A program made the translations under genes and the position numbers. Positions 43,797 to 54,154 of a stretch of DNA of 64,000 nucleotides are shown here, in pieces; the stretch's first letter is position 1, and each line of letters opens with the position of its first letter. This DNA comes from Limnobaculum zhutongyuii. GTDB lineage: Bacteria > Pseudomonadota > Gammaproteobacteria > Enterobacterales > Enterobacteriaceae. Below the pieces are notes generated by a model. The model was not told the origin of the DNA. It saw only the letters and a program-made list of their open reading frames with translations, and did no database searches. The stretch lies in the NCBI RefSeq assembly GCF_004295645.1, contig NZ_CP034752.1, positions 3,038,001 to 3,102,000 of the forward strand. The letters are read 5' to 3'.

Positions 43797-44714
43797 TTAA
43801 GCCAGTACAGTTCTCGACGTTTTGAATGCCAGTGGCATTTCAGCTTCGTCTTCAAAGGTAACGTATTCCCAGGCTTCCTGTTTCGCTAATACAGCTTGCA
43901 GAAGCTTGTTGTTTAATGCGTGACCAGATTTGAACGCAGTAAATGCGCCAATAATGTTGTGACCACACATAAACAGATCACCGATAGCATCCAACATTTT
44001 ATGACGAACAAATTCGTCTTCAAAACGCAAACCATCTTCGTTCAGCACACGGTAATCATCTACTACGATAGCACAATCGAAGCTGCCACCCAGGCACAGG
44101 CCCTTAGACTGTAAATACTCGATATCACGCATGAACCCAAAGGTACGTGCACGACTGATCTGACGAACAAACGCATCAGCAGAGAAATTCATGCGATAGC
44201 GTTGTGAACCGGAATCAATCGCCGGGTGATTAAAATCGATAGTAAAGTCTAAGCTGAAACCGTTAAAAGGTGTCAGTTCAGCCCACTTGTCGCCGTCTTC
44301 GACGCGAACAGGCTGAGTAATACGCAGGAATTTCTTCGGTGCGTTTAGTTCTTCAATTCCGCCGTCTAACAGTAAGTAGACGAAAGGTGCCGCACTACCA
44401 TCCATAATTGGAATTTCTGGTGCGTCAACTTCAATAATAATGTTGTCGATGCCTAATCCTGCTAACGCAGCATTAAGGTGTTCCACAGTAGAAATACGTA
44501 CGTCATCTTCATTAACCAGGCAAGTACACAGCATGGTATCACGCACGGATTTTGCATCTGCCGGAAAATCAACCGGTGGATTCAAGTCAGTACGACGATA
44601 GATGACACCCGTATTAGCTGCGGCCGGGCGCAGAGTCAGGCTAACCTTGCGTCCGGTATGAAGACCGACGCCTGTAGCTTGAATGATGCGTTTTAGTGTC
44701 CGCTGTTTAATCAT
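43797..44714 (-). CDS. lpxC: UDP-3-O-acyl-N-acetylglucosamine deacetylase
   Basis: 305 residues from MIKQRTLKRIIQATGVGLHT, identical in length to E. coli LpxC; an in-frame start five codons upstream is not used. Zinc ligands are in STVEHLNAAL (His79) and RHKMLDAIGDL (His238, Asp242). It performs the committed step of lipid A synthesis. The C-terminal tail ends FKTSRTVLA, which is like the E. coli degradation tail recognised by FtsH. It lies last in the dcw cluster, 109 bp after ftsZ. Confidence 0.98.
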   Translation of the reverse strand: MIKQRTLKRIIQATGVGLHTGRKVSLTLRPAAANTGVIYRRTDLNPPVDFPADAKSVRDTMLCTCLVNEDDVRISTVEHLNAALAGLGIDNIIIEVDAPEIPIMDGSAAPFVYLLLDGGIEELNAPKKFLRITQPVRVEDGDKWAELTPFNGFSLDFTIDFNHPAIDSGSQRYRMNFSADAFVRQISRARTFGFMRDIEYLQSKGLCLGGSFDCAIVVDDYRVLNEDGLRFEDEFVRHKMLDAIGDLFMCGHNIIGAFTAFKSGHALNNKLLQAVLAKQEAWEYVTFEDEAEMPLAFKTSRTVLA

Positions 44715-44823
44715 CGTATTATCTCGCATTGTTGATCCAACTTACCGTAGTTTACACCACGGTCTCCGCGCCAGTTTAGCATAAAGAGCGGAGAATCCAA
44801 ATCATTCAGCGTTAACAGCCTAA

Positions 44824-45981
44824 TTAATCCGCTTGTTTGCGTAAGAAGGCTGGAATATCTAAATAATCAGGCTCTTTGTTCGGCTGAACGCCCTGGTCAT
44901 TTACCACTTTCGCTGCAGCAGGTTTGCTCTCTTGCGGTTGCAGAGGAGCTAAGCCATGTTGAGCATAGCGATGATCGACAGGTTGAGTGGCCGGTGATTT
45001 AGAGACCAGCGTAATTTCAGGACGCTTATCCATACCGATACCTGTTGCAACAACAGTTACACGCAGCTCATCGCTCATATCCGGGTCCAGAGAAGTACCG
45101 ATAACCACGGTGGCATTATCCGATGCAAATGCACGGATGGTGTTACCAACGGTTTCGAACTCATCCAAACGTAAGTCAAAGCCAGCCGTGATGTTAACCA
45201 GAACACCGCGGGCACCAGACAGATCGATATCTTCCAGTAACGGACTGGAGATAGCCATTTCAGCCGCTTCTTCAGCACGATCTTCACCGCGAGCAATACC
45301 AGAACCCATCATGGCATAACCCATTTCAGACATCACAGTACGTACGTCCGCAAAGTCAACGTTCATTAAGCCCGGACGAGTAATCAGTTCTGCAATACCC
45401 TGCACCGCGCCTTTTAATACATCATTGGCTGCACCGAAAGCATCCAGCAGTGAAATACCGCGACCTAATACTTTCAGTAGCTTGTCATTAGGAATAGTAA
45501 TCAGCGAGTCAACATGCTTGGAGAGTTCGGCAATGCCTTGCTCTGCAAACGTCATACGCTTTTTACCTTCGAAGTTAAACGGTTTGGTTACCACGGCAAC
45601 GGTCAGAATACCTAAGTCTTTTGCTACTTCAGCAACCACTGGCGCAGCACCGGTTCCGGTACCACCACCCATGCCGGCAGCAATAAACACCATGTCCGCA
45701 CCTTCCAGTGCAGTACGCAGTTGTTCACGGTCTTCTTCTGCAGAATTGCGACCCACTTCAGGGTTAGCACCTGCGCCTAAACCTTTAGTTACGCCACTGC
45801 CGATCTGGATAGTTTGGCCAACGGCCGTTTTCCGCAACGCTTGAGCATCGGTATTGATGGCGAAGAATTCAACGCCTTCAATGTGCTCACGCACCATATG
45901 TTCGACAGCATTACCGCCGCCGCCGCCAACGCCGATGACTTTAATCACCGCATCGTTGGTTAGCTCCATTGGTTCAAACAT
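44824..45981 (-). CDS. ftsZ: Cell division GTPase FtsZ
   Basis: 385 residues (E. coli 383). Tubulin signature GMGGGTGTGAAPV is near 104-116; T7 loop NVDFADVRTVM is near 203. After a variable linker (about 320-368) comes the conserved C-terminal peptide EPDYLDIPAFLRKQAD, which binds FtsA and ZipA. It polymerises into the Z ring at mid-cell. It follows ftsA by 68 bp, a space that in E. coli holds little besides ftsZ translation signals. Confidence 0.98.
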   Translation of the reverse strand: MFEPMELTNDAVIKVIGVGGGGGNAVEHMVREHIEGVEFFAINTDAQALRKTAVGQTIQIGSGVTKGLGAGANPEVGRNSAEEDREQLRTALEGADMVFIAAGMGGGTGTGAAPVVAEVAKDLGILTVAVVTKPFNFEGKKRMTFAEQGIAELSKHVDSLITIPNDKLLKVLGRGISLLDAFGAANDVLKGAVQGIAELITRPGLMNVDFADVRTVMSEMGYAMMGSGIARGEDRAEEAAEMAISSPLLEDIDLSGARGVLVNITAGFDLRLDEFETVGNTIRAFASDNATVVIGTSLDPDMSDELRVTVVATGIGMDKRPEITLVSKSPATQPVDHRYAQHGLAPLQPQESKPAAAKVVNDQGVQPNKEPDYLDIPAFLRKQAD

Positions 45982-46049
45982 AATTTCTCTCTCCGTTTTA
46001 ACTCTTACGCAATGAATTATCGCTTAAAATACGTTAATTGCACTACTGA

Positions 46050-47306
46050 TTAAAATTCTTTACGTAACCAACCGGTCAAACGCTGTGCCCAGCTACGCAT
46101 AGATGTTCTTTTTTCTACATCAGTCTCGCCTCTGAGGTGAGACTCTTTACCGTAGTGCAACAGACCTACTGCCGTTGAGTAGTAAGGCTCTTGCGCATAA
46201 TCCGTTAGTCCAGTGATATTCAGTGGCTGTCCAATACGCACCTGGGTATGGAACACTCTTTGAGCACACTCAGCTAAACCATCAATCTGAGCTGCTCCCC
46301 CTGTTAACACGATACCGGCGGCTAAGTGATGCTTAACCCCTTGTTGACGCAGTTGTTCCTGCACCTGCAAAATTTCATCGTTTACCAGATTAAGCAGCTC
46401 GGTATAACGCGGCTCAATCACATCAGCTAACGTCTGACGCTGTAAACTACGCGGTGGTCTGCCACCAACGCTAGGGACTTCCACGTTCTCATCTTTGCTG
46501 ACGATAGAACCCAAAGCACATCCATGACGCACTTTTATTGCTTCGGCATCCGTTGGAGGCGTCCCGAAGGCATAAGCGATATCACTGGTAACCACATTAC
46601 CTGCGTAAGGAATAACTTTAGTATGACGCAGAGCACCGCCAGTATAAATAGCGATATCCATGGTCCCGCCGCCAATATCAATGACGCAGACACCCAGTTC
46701 ACGTTCATCTTCTGTCAAAACGGCATAGCTTGAGGCTAAACCGGCAAAAATAAGTTGATCTACCTTAAGTCCGCAGCGTTCTACCGCTTTAACAATGTTT
46801 TTAGCCATATCATTATGGCAAGTAATCAGATGCACTTTTGCCTGCATCCGCACACCGGAAAGTCCTACCGGATTTTTAATCCCTTCCTGATAGTCGATAG
46901 CATATTCCTGAGGGATCACATGCAGGATCCGGTGCTCATCACGAACCCGCACCGATTTAGCGGTATGAACCACACTCTCCACATCTTCCTGTGTGACTTC
47001 TTCTTCAGAGATAGGCACCATACCTATCTCGTTCTGACAGCTGATATGTTTACCTGACAGCGCCAGATAAACAGAAGCAATCTGACAATCTGCCATCAGT
47101 TCGGCCTGATCAATAGCTCGTTGTACTGATTTAACCACTGACTCTAAATCGTTAACTCCGCCTTTATCCATTCCGCGCGATGGGCAGCTTCCTACGCCAA
47201 TAATATTAACCATACCGTCAGGCAGTACTTCTCCAACCAGCGCAGCGACTTTTGCTGTGCCAATTTCCAGTCCAACCACCAGTTTTCTGTCTGTCGATTT
47301 GATCAT
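46050..47306 (-). CDS. ftsA: Cell division protein FtsA (actin-like)
   Basis: 418 residues (E. coli 420). ATP-binding parts KLVVGLEIGTAKVAALVGE at the N-terminus and VCVIDIGGGTMDIAIYTGG near 205. The C-terminal amphipathic helix SWAQRLTGWLRKEF anchors FtsZ filaments to the membrane. It lies between ftsQ (32 bp) and ftsZ. Confidence 0.98.
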   Translation of the reverse strand: MIKSTDRKLVVGLEIGTAKVAALVGEVLPDGMVNIIGVGSCPSRGMDKGGVNDLESVVKSVQRAIDQAELMADCQIASVYLALSGKHISCQNEIGMVPISEEEVTQEDVESVVHTAKSVRVRDEHRILHVIPQEYAIDYQEGIKNPVGLSGVRMQAKVHLITCHNDMAKNIVKAVERCGLKVDQLIFAGLASSYAVLTEDERELGVCVIDIGGGTMDIAIYTGGALRHTKVIPYAGNVVTSDIAYAFGTPPTDAEAIKVRHGCALGSIVSKDENVEVPSVGGRPPRSLQRQTLADVIEPRYTELLNLVNDEILQVQEQLRQQGVKHHLAAGIVLTGGAAQIDGLAECAQRVFHTQVRIGQPLNITGLTDYAQEPYYSTAVGLLHYGKESHLRGETDVEKRTSMRSWAQRLTGWLRKEF

Positions 47307-47338
47307 TATTTATTGCCTGACTCTAGTTGTTGTTTCAC

Positions 47339-48142
47339 TCAATCAGAAAAAATTGCCTGACTGTCAATAAATGCGGGTGCCCAACCAACCGCTGCACCGG
47401 TGTCATAGCGCATATCCAGCGAGGCAATGCGCTTATCCGCAGGTACTTGCTGCAACAGCGTAGGATAAAGAGCGATAAAGCGATCTAAACGCTTGGTTCG
47501 GTTTTCTCTTCCCAGCTCGATGCGCACATCGTTATCTAACACTAACTGCCATGAGCGACGTTCACTCATTGACACGGTCTTCAGCTTAAACTTTGCAGCG
47601 GCCAGCGCCTGGTTCATGCTGTTGTATCCTTCCAGAACCTCTTTTTCTCCATCTTCCGGACCATACAACAGAGGGAGATTCTTATCGCTTACTCTCTCTG
47701 CCGGTATGCTGAATACATTGCCATCTTTATCTAACAGCTGGAGATCATTCCAGCGAGCGTAAGGGACATACTCCACAATATGAATCTTAAGCTCATCAGG
47801 CCATTGCTTACGTACGCTGGCCTGTTTAATCCATTTCAGGTGCAGAATCTGCTGTTGCAGTACATCCACATCCTGAGACATAAAGGTACCCGGTGCACCC
47901 GACGACAAAATGGTCTGCCGAATATCATCGTTGGTCGTAATATGCCGCTCACCGGTAACCACTAAGCGGGAAAGCGGTAAGCGTTCGGCGTCATTCATCC
48001 AATGAATAACTGCCCAGCATCCCCATACCACGGTACCTATCACCATCAGCAGAAAGATTAGACCAATGAGCTGAGTTCCGTTACTACGTCCGGCGCTCTT
48101 TCTTTCCTGCTCATCACGAACGTTTCTTGCTGCCTGGGACAT
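47339..48142 (-). CDS. ftsQ: Cell division protein FtsQ
   Basis: 267 residues (E. coli 276). A cytoplasmic tail, one membrane helix (LIGLIFLLMVIGTVVWGCWA, about 25-44), then the periplasmic POTRA domain from LSRLVVTGERHIT. It bridges early and late divisome proteins through FtsB and FtsL. One base separates it from the ddlB stop, so they are cotranscribed. Confidence 0.96.
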   Translation of the reverse strand: MSQAARNVRDEQERKSAGRSNGTQLIGLIFLLMVIGTVVWGCWAVIHWMNDAERLPLSRLVVTGERHITTNDDIRQTILSSGAPGTFMSQDVDVLQQQILHLKWIKQASVRKQWPDELKIHIVEYVPYARWNDLQLLDKDGNVFSIPAERVSDKNLPLLYGPEDGEKEVLEGYNSMNQALAAAKFKLKTVSMSERRSWQLVLDNDVRIELGRENRTKRLDRFIALYPTLLQQVPADKRIASLDMRYDTGAAVGWAPAFIDSQAIFSD

Positions 48143-48143
48143 A

Positions 48144-49055
48144 TCAATCAGCCAACGCCAAAATCTTAACGACTAGCTGAGAAAAACTTAAACCATGCTG
48201 GCGTGCCGCCATTGGTACCAGACTATGGTTAGTCATACCTGGTGCTGTATTGACTTCCAGCAGATAAAACTGACCATCGCTATCCTGCATCACATCGACA
48301 CGTCCCCAACCCCGGCAACCCACAGCCTTATAAGCAGCGGCTGCTAACGCCCGAATTTGGCTCTCCAGCTCATCACTTAAGCCGCTTGGACAGAAGTATT
48401 GAGTATCATCAGAGATATATTTTGCCTGATAGTCATAAAACACACCGGCTGGTTGAATACGGATAGAAGGCAGTACTTCATCCCCTAAAATCGCCACGGT
48501 AAATTCCGGGCCACTCAACCACTTCTCAATCAGTACGCTGGTATCATGCTTAAAGGCTTCTTTTAACGCCGGCAATAAATCTGCTGCCGTATTAACCTTG
48601 CTCATACCCACGCTTGAACCTTCACTGCTTGGCTTCACAATCAGCGGTAATCCCAGCTGTTTGATGATGGCATCGCTATCAACCTGCGCCAGTTGATCGG
48701 CGCTCAGAGCCACATAAGGTGACACCGGAAGGTTAGAGCCTTGCCATAGCAATTTAGTTCTCAATTTATCCATCGTTAATGCAGAAGCCATTACGCCACT
48801 GCCGGTATAAGGCAGACCAAGGAACTCCAGTAGCCCTTGCAAGGTACCGTCTTCACCGCCACGACCATGTAACGCAATAAATACTTTATCGAATCCATCA
48901 GCCTTTAACTGGGCGACAGGATAAGTTTTTGGGTCAATCGGATGAGCGTCAACGCCCGCCTCGCGTAAGCCTGCTAACACAGCAGCACCAGAGTTCAGTG
49001 ATACATCACGCTCTGCTGATGTCCCGCCAAGAAGGACTGCCACTTTCTCAGTCAT
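48144..49055 (-). CDS. ddlB: D-alanine--D-alanine ligase B
   Basis: 303 residues (E. coli DdlB 306). ATP-grasp fold with VLLGGTSAERDVSLNSGAAV, LPLIVKPSSEGSSVGMSKV and CRGWGRVDVMQD to LEVNTAPGMTNHSLVP. It makes D-Ala-D-Ala for the peptidoglycan stem. It overlaps murC by 8 bases. Confidence 0.97.
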   Translation of the reverse strand: MTEKVAVLLGGTSAERDVSLNSGAAVLAGLREAGVDAHPIDPKTYPVAQLKADGFDKVFIALHGRGGEDGTLQGLLEFLGLPYTGSGVMASALTMDKLRTKLLWQGSNLPVSPYVALSADQLAQVDSDAIIKQLGLPLIVKPSSEGSSVGMSKVNTAADLLPALKEAFKHDTSVLIEKWLSGPEFTVAILGDEVLPSIRIQPAGVFYDYQAKYISDDTQYFCPSGLSDELESQIRALAAAAYKAVGCRGWGRVDVMQDSDGQFYLLEVNTAPGMTNHSLVPMAARQHGLSFSQLVVKILALAD

Positions 49056-50559
49056 GATTTCCCTCGTTTGTATTTATTGTTTGTAATTTTAATTCAGCTA
49101 ACCGACGGGCTACGCGCCCAATATTACCGGCCCCCTGAGTCAGAACCAGATCGCCACTCTGCAACACCTGCTGCAACATATCCGGTAGCGCATCTACATC
49201 TGACACAAAAATTGGATCTAATTTGCCGCGTCCACGAATAGTACGACAGAGTGAACGGCTGTCTGCTCCCGGAATTGGCGCTTCTCCCGCCGGATAAACA
49301 TCCAGCATAAACAGCACATCAACCTGAGACAATACGTTAGCAAAATCATCGTACAGGTCACGGGTACGTGAATAGCGATGCGGTTGGAAAATCATGACTA
49401 AACGACGCTCTTCCCAACCGGCTCTGGCTGCTTTAATGGTGACATCCACTTCACTTGGGTGATGACCATAATCATCAACCAGCATAATGTCGCCACCCTC
49501 TTCACGTTCAAATTTACCCAGAAAGTCAAAACGACGACCGGTTCCCTGGAAGTTAGCCAACGCCTGAACAATAGCATCGTCACCAATGCCCTCTTCCGTC
49601 GCGGTCGCTACTGCCGCTGCCGCATTCAGTGCGTTATGACGACCCGGTGCGTTCAACATTACCTTTAAATCGCTCTTATCATGACGACAAAGGGTAAAGA
49701 AACCCTGAGAGCGTATTTGTTCATAATCTTTAATACGGACATCAGCATCTTCACTGAAACCGTAAGTAATCACCTGACGACCAACCTGTGGGATAAGCTC
49801 GCGTACCACGGGATCATCAACACACATCACTGCCCGACCATAAAACGGCAAATTGTGCAGGAAATTAATAAACGTCTGCTTTAAGTTTTCGAAGTCGCCC
49901 TGATAAGTATCCATATGGTCGGCTTCAATATTCGTCACAATGGCAACCATTGGCTGTAAATGCAGGAACGACGCATCGCTCTCATCAGCTTCGGCAATCA
50001 GATAACGGCTACAGCCCAATGCGGCATGAGTTCCTGCTGCTTTAACCAGACCACCATTAACAAACGTTGGATCTAATCCTGCCGCAGCATAGATACCGGT
50101 TACTAATGCGGTAGTTGTAGTTTTGCCATGAGTACCGGCGATAGCAATGCCATGACGAAAACGCATCAGCTCTGCCAGCATTTCTGCACGACGGATAACC
50201 GGAATACGTGCCTCACGTGCTGCAACCACCTCTGCATTATCCGCAGGAACCGCGGTTGAAACGACAACTACGCTGGCTCCCTTAACGTTTTCTGCCCGGT
50301 GATTGAAGTAAATTTCTGCACCCAGCGCGATTAATTGTTGCGTGACAGCATTTGGCGCCAAATCGGAACCACTGATCTGGTAACCTTCGTTAGCCAGAAC
50401 TTCAGCGATGCCTCCCATGCCTGCTCCACCAATACCTACAAAGTGGATATGCCGGACGCGTCGCATTTCCGGCACCATGGTGCGAAGTTTCGCCAATCGT
50501 TGTATATCTACATGCTCATTCACGGTTTTCTGTTTGCTCTTGTCATATTTAAAGTTCAC
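49048..50559 (-). CDS. murC: UDP-N-acetylmuramate--L-alanine ligase
   Basis: 503 residues from GTG at 50559; the E. coli protein is 491. A second GTG at 50523 (before NEHVDIQRLAKLR) gives 491 residues and may be the true start; neither has a strong ribosome-binding site. UDP-binding HIHFVGIGGAGMGGIAEVL and ATP loop AGTHGKTTTTA are present. It adds L-Ala to UDP-MurNAc. It lies in tight order between murG and ddlB. Confidence 0.96.
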   Translation of the reverse strand: MNFKYDKSKQKTVNEHVDIQRLAKLRTMVPEMRRVRHIHFVGIGGAGMGGIAEVLANEGYQISGSDLAPNAVTQQLIALGAEIYFNHRAENVKGASVVVVSTAVPADNAEVVAAREARIPVIRRAEMLAELMRFRHGIAIAGTHGKTTTTALVTGIYAAAGLDPTFVNGGLVKAAGTHAALGCSRYLIAEADESDASFLHLQPMVAIVTNIEADHMDTYQGDFENLKQTFINFLHNLPFYGRAVMCVDDPVVRELIPQVGRQVITYGFSEDADVRIKDYEQIRSQGFFTLCRHDKSDLKVMLNAPGRHNALNAAAAVATATEEGIGDDAIVQALANFQGTGRRFDFLGKFEREEGGDIMLVDDYGHHPSEVDVTIKAARAGWEERRLVMIFQPHRYSRTRDLYDDFANVLSQVDVLFMLDVYPAGEAPIPGADSRSLCRTIRGRGKLDPIFVSDVDALPDMLQQVLQSGDLVLTQGAGNIGRVARRLAELKLQTINTNEGNHD

Positions 50560-50566
50560 TTCAAAA

Positions 50567-51625
50567 CTACAGGGCGACGCTTTTAACTACCGCAGAAACG
50601 CGTTCAGTTGCGTCCGGTATGGCTGTCGCTCTGGCTTCCATCGCCATTGCCAGTAGTTTTGATCGATTCAATTCTTCCAACGCTTCAGTTAATGAATCTG
50701 CATTAAACTGAGGTTGTTCAATAATTTTGGCCGCTCCTGCTTTTTCCAACGGCAACGCATTCCAGTATTGCTGGCGATCCTTGTGCATAAATGGCACAAA
50801 AATAGCCGGTAAACCTGCGGCAGCAATTTCGCTTACCGTCAAAGCACCAGAACGACAGACCACCACATCGGCCCACGCATAGGCTGACGCCATGTCGTCA
50901 ATAAATTCAGTGATATTGTGCCCGTCCAGACCGCGTTGCTGATAATCCTGCTGTACGCTTTCCAGTGCACCTTTACCAACCTGATGCCAGAGAATGATTT
51001 TATTCCCCAAACGTTCAGCCGCTTGCGGAACGGTCTGATTGAGTATTCGCGCACCCTGACTGCCACCAACAACCAGCACCCGGATAGCGCCACTGCGCTC
51101 AGATAAACGAACTTCCGGCAGAGGCAGCGCCAGAACATCGGTACGAACCGGATTACCTACCACCTCGGCATTAGGAAACGCGCCGGGAAATGCCTGCAAC
51201 ACACGTTTAGCGATTTTGGCCAACCAGCGATTAGTTAATCCTGCAATGCCATTTTGTTCGTGTAATACCACCGGAATGCCACACATCCAGGCGGCCAGAC
51301 CACCCGGACCAGAAACATAACCGCCCATACCCAGTACCACATCGGGTTTATAATTACGCATGATGGCTTTAGCCTGGCGTACAGCACGGAAAATTCTGAA
51401 TGGCGCACATAATAACGCAATGATACCTTTGCCACGAAGTCCGGAAATGTTAATAAAATCGATTTCTATTCCGTGTTTCGGCACTAAATCGGCTTCCATT
51501 CTATCCGCAGTTCCCAGCCAGCGAACTTCCCAGCCTTGCGCCATCAGGTCATGGGCAACAGCCAGCCCCGGGAAGACGTGTCCTCCGGTTCCACCTGCCA
51601 TCACCATTAAACGCTTCTGCTTCAT
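50567..51625 (-). CDS. murG: Lipid II synthase, undecaprenyl-PP-MurNAc-pentapeptide GlcNAc transferase
   Basis: 352 residues (E. coli 355). Glycine loops MVMAGGTGGHVFPGLAVA and VLVVGGSQGARILNQ, and the donor site CRSGALTVSEIAAAGLPAIF. A GT28-family transferase on the inner face of the membrane converting lipid I to lipid II. It overlaps ftsW by 4 bases. Confidence 0.98.
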   Translation of the reverse strand: MKQKRLMVMAGGTGGHVFPGLAVAHDLMAQGWEVRWLGTADRMEADLVPKHGIEIDFINISGLRGKGIIALLCAPFRIFRAVRQAKAIMRNYKPDVVLGMGGYVSGPGGLAAWMCGIPVVLHEQNGIAGLTNRWLAKIAKRVLQAFPGAFPNAEVVGNPVRTDVLALPLPEVRLSERSGAIRVLVVGGSQGARILNQTVPQAAERLGNKIILWHQVGKGALESVQQDYQQRGLDGHNITEFIDDMASAYAWADVVVCRSGALTVSEIAAAGLPAIFVPFMHKDRQQYWNALPLEKAGAAKIIEQPQFNADSLTEALEELNRSKLLAMAMEARATAIPDATERVSAVVKSVAL

Positions 51626-52833
51626 CGGGTACCTCTTACATGCGCCTGACAGTTGGCCTGACGCGTTTCATAGTCAATTCTAAGTAGTAAAACCAGCGCG
51701 GTAGACATCACCAGTAAACTGGAACCACCATAGCTGATTAGCGGTAGAGTCAAACCTTTGGTCGGTAGAATACCAGCTGCAGCACCAACGTTAACTAACG
51801 TCTGGAAGCTAAACCACAAACCAATCTCACAGGCGAGAAAACCGGAGAAACGCTGCCCGGCTTCTAAAGCGCGGCGACCAATCAGCATTGCTCTAAAAGC
51901 GACGAAGAATACCATTAAGAGGATCAAAACCACACCAAAATAGCCTAATTCTTCACCGATAATGGCAAAAATAAAGTCAGTATGGGCCTCAGGCAGGTAT
52001 TCCAGTTTCTGAATTGAGTTACCTAAACCCTGTCCCCAAAGCTCTCCACGGCCAAATGCCATCAGCGATTGCGTTAGCTGATAACCCGCGCCAAATGGAT
52101 CAGCCCATGGATCCCAGAATGAAGTCACCCGGCGTAAACGATAAGGCTCTGCAACGATCAATAAGCCTACGGCAAATACACCGGACCCGATAATCGCCAA
52201 AAATTGCCAAAGTTTAGCCCCGGCTAAAAACAGCATGCCCAGCGTAGTAATAAACAGTACCACTACGGTTCCCAAATCGGGCTGAGCCAGCAGTAAAACG
52301 GCCAGAATCACCATAACGCCCATCGGCTTACAAAAGCCCCAGAAGTTATTACGAACCTCATCGACCTTACGTACCAGATAGCTGGCCAGATAGAAAAACA
52401 GCGCCAGTTTAGAAAGCTCTGCTGGCTGAATACGAACCGGACCAAAAGCAATCCAGCGGGATGCACCATTAACCGAGCTACCAACCGCCAACACAATTAA
52501 CAACATCACGATGGCAATCAACAGAATAATCGGGCTATAGCGTTGCCACATTTCCATCGGAATACGCAGCGTTACCAGTGCAGCAGCGACAGCCAACAGA
52601 ATGTAAATAGCATCACGTTTAGCAAATAAAAACGGGTCGTCAGTATATCGTTGGGCAACCGGCATTGATGCCGATGTCACCATGACAAAACCAACAATAG
52701 TTAAACCAATCGCCATCCACAGCAAGGTGCGATCGTACATAACGTCATAATCGACCGCCTCACTGCTTTGACGAGATCCAGTTACCCATTGGGTAAACGA
52801 CTGGAAAGGCCTAACTAAACTAAATACGCTCAT
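51622..52833 (-). CDS. ftsW: Septal peptidoglycan polymerase FtsW (SEDS)
   Basis: 403 residues (E. coli 414) with about ten membrane helices. Family segments AQPDLGTVVVLFITTLGMLF, LPEAHTDFIFAIIGEELGY and LPLISYGGSSL are clear. It polymerises lipid II with FtsI at the septum. One base overlaps the murD stop/start junction. Confidence 0.97.
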   Translation of the reverse strand: MSVFSLVRPFQSFTQWVTGSRQSSEAVDYDVMYDRTLLWMAIGLTIVGFVMVTSASMPVAQRYTDDPFLFAKRDAIYILLAVAAALVTLRIPMEMWQRYSPIILLIAIVMLLIVLAVGSSVNGASRWIAFGPVRIQPAELSKLALFFYLASYLVRKVDEVRNNFWGFCKPMGVMVILAVLLLAQPDLGTVVVLFITTLGMLFLAGAKLWQFLAIIGSGVFAVGLLIVAEPYRLRRVTSFWDPWADPFGAGYQLTQSLMAFGRGELWGQGLGNSIQKLEYLPEAHTDFIFAIIGEELGYFGVVLILLMVFFVAFRAMLIGRRALEAGQRFSGFLACEIGLWFSFQTLVNVGAAAGILPTKGLTLPLISYGGSSLLVMSTALVLLLRIDYETRQANCQAHVRGTR

Positions 52834-54152
52834 CAGCCAAGCTCCTGAGCCAGACGGGCAAACTCCAGCCCACGCTGTTCATAATTTTTAAACTGATCCA
52901 GACTGGCACAGGCCGGTGACAGTAACACCATATCCCCGGGTTTGATGCGCTGTGCAATATGAACCATTGCCTGCTCCATGGTATCGGTCATTTCCGCCAC
53001 GTCAGGGCGCAAATCGTATAGCGGCTGCTTATCACGACCAAAACAGTACAGACGAATGTTGTCACCTTTCAGATAGGTCGACAGCGGTGAAAAATCAGCC
53101 GATTTGCCATCACCGCCCAGCAGCAGATGTAAAACGCCATCAACGCGAATACCATTTAATGCCGCTTCAGTACTGCCCACGTTAGTGGCTTTAGAATCAT
53201 TAATCCAACGAACGCCTTTATTATCCCATACCAGTTGGAAGCGATGGGCCAAACCGGTGAACTGAGTCAGCGCCTGCAGACTGGAAGCGCGCGGTAGCGA
53301 AACTGCGTCAGCCAACGCCAATGCAGCCAGTGCGTTCAGGTAGTTATGCTGACCAACAATTTTCATTTCTGCGGCATTCAGTACTTTCTCGCCGTGGACT
53401 CGTAGCCAGGTTTCACCCTGTTGATAGCTGAGGTGATAATCACCCACATCGACGCCAAAGCTCACGCAGCGGCTATCTGCCCCTTGCAGTGGCATGGTCA
53501 GCGCATCATCGGCATTAACCACACAAACGCTGGCATTGTTATAAATACGCAACTTAGCTTCACGATACTGCTCCATCCCCTGCGGATAGCGATCCATATG
53601 ATCTTCAGTAACGTTCAAAATGGTTGCAGCGGCGGCATGAAGGCTGGATGTAGTTTCCAGTTGAAAACTGGACAGCTCCATAACATACAGCTGGCATTCA
53701 GGATCCAGCAGTGATAGCGCTGTCTGTCCCAGATTACCGCCCATGGCAACATTCCAACCGGCGGCTTTTCCCATTTCACCCACCAGCGTGGTAACGGTAC
53801 TTTTTCCGTTGGAGCCCGTGATTGCCACAATTGGCGCTTTGGCTTCACGACAGAACAACTCAATATCACCAACAATTTCGATGCCTGCGGCTGCCGCTTC
53901 TTGTAAAACTGGCGTTGCCAGAGCAATACCCGGGCTAACCACTAATAGATCTGCAGCCAGAATCCAGTCGCGGTTAAAACCACCGGTATGGCTTTCTACG
54001 CTTTCCGGCAGTTTATCCAACCCCGGAGGGGCTGCACGCGTATCAATAACTTTAGGGGAAACGCCCCGGGCAATAAAATAATCGACACAGGACAACCCTG
54101 TGGAACCTAATCCAATGATAACAACCTGTTTATCCTGATAGTCGATTGTCAT
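52833..54152 (-). CDS. murD: UDP-N-acetylmuramoylalanine--D-glutamate ligase
   Basis: 439 residues (E. coli 438). N-terminal VVIIGLGSTGLSCVDYF, ATP loop AITGSNGKSTVTTLVGEM and INDSKATNVGSTEAAL are present. It adds D-Glu to UDP-MurNAc-L-Ala. It starts 2 bp after mraY. Confidence 0.98.
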   Translation of the reverse strand: MTIDYQDKQVVIIGLGSTGLSCVDYFIARGVSPKVIDTRAAPPGLDKLPESVESHTGGFNRDWILAADLLVVSPGIALATPVLQEAAAAGIEIVGDIELFCREAKAPIVAITGSNGKSTVTTLVGEMGKAAGWNVAMGGNLGQTALSLLDPECQLYVMELSSFQLETTSSLHAAAATILNVTEDHMDRYPQGMEQYREAKLRIYNNASVCVVNADDALTMPLQGADSRCVSFGVDVGDYHLSYQQGETWLRVHGEKVLNAAEMKIVGQHNYLNALAALALADAVSLPRASSLQALTQFTGLAHRFQLVWDNKGVRWINDSKATNVGSTEAALNGIRVDGVLHLLLGGDGKSADFSPLSTYLKGDNIRLYCFGRDKQPLYDLRPDVAEMTDTMEQAMVHIAQRIKPGDMVLLSPACASLDQFKNYEQRGLEFARLAQELG

Positions 54153-54154
54153 GA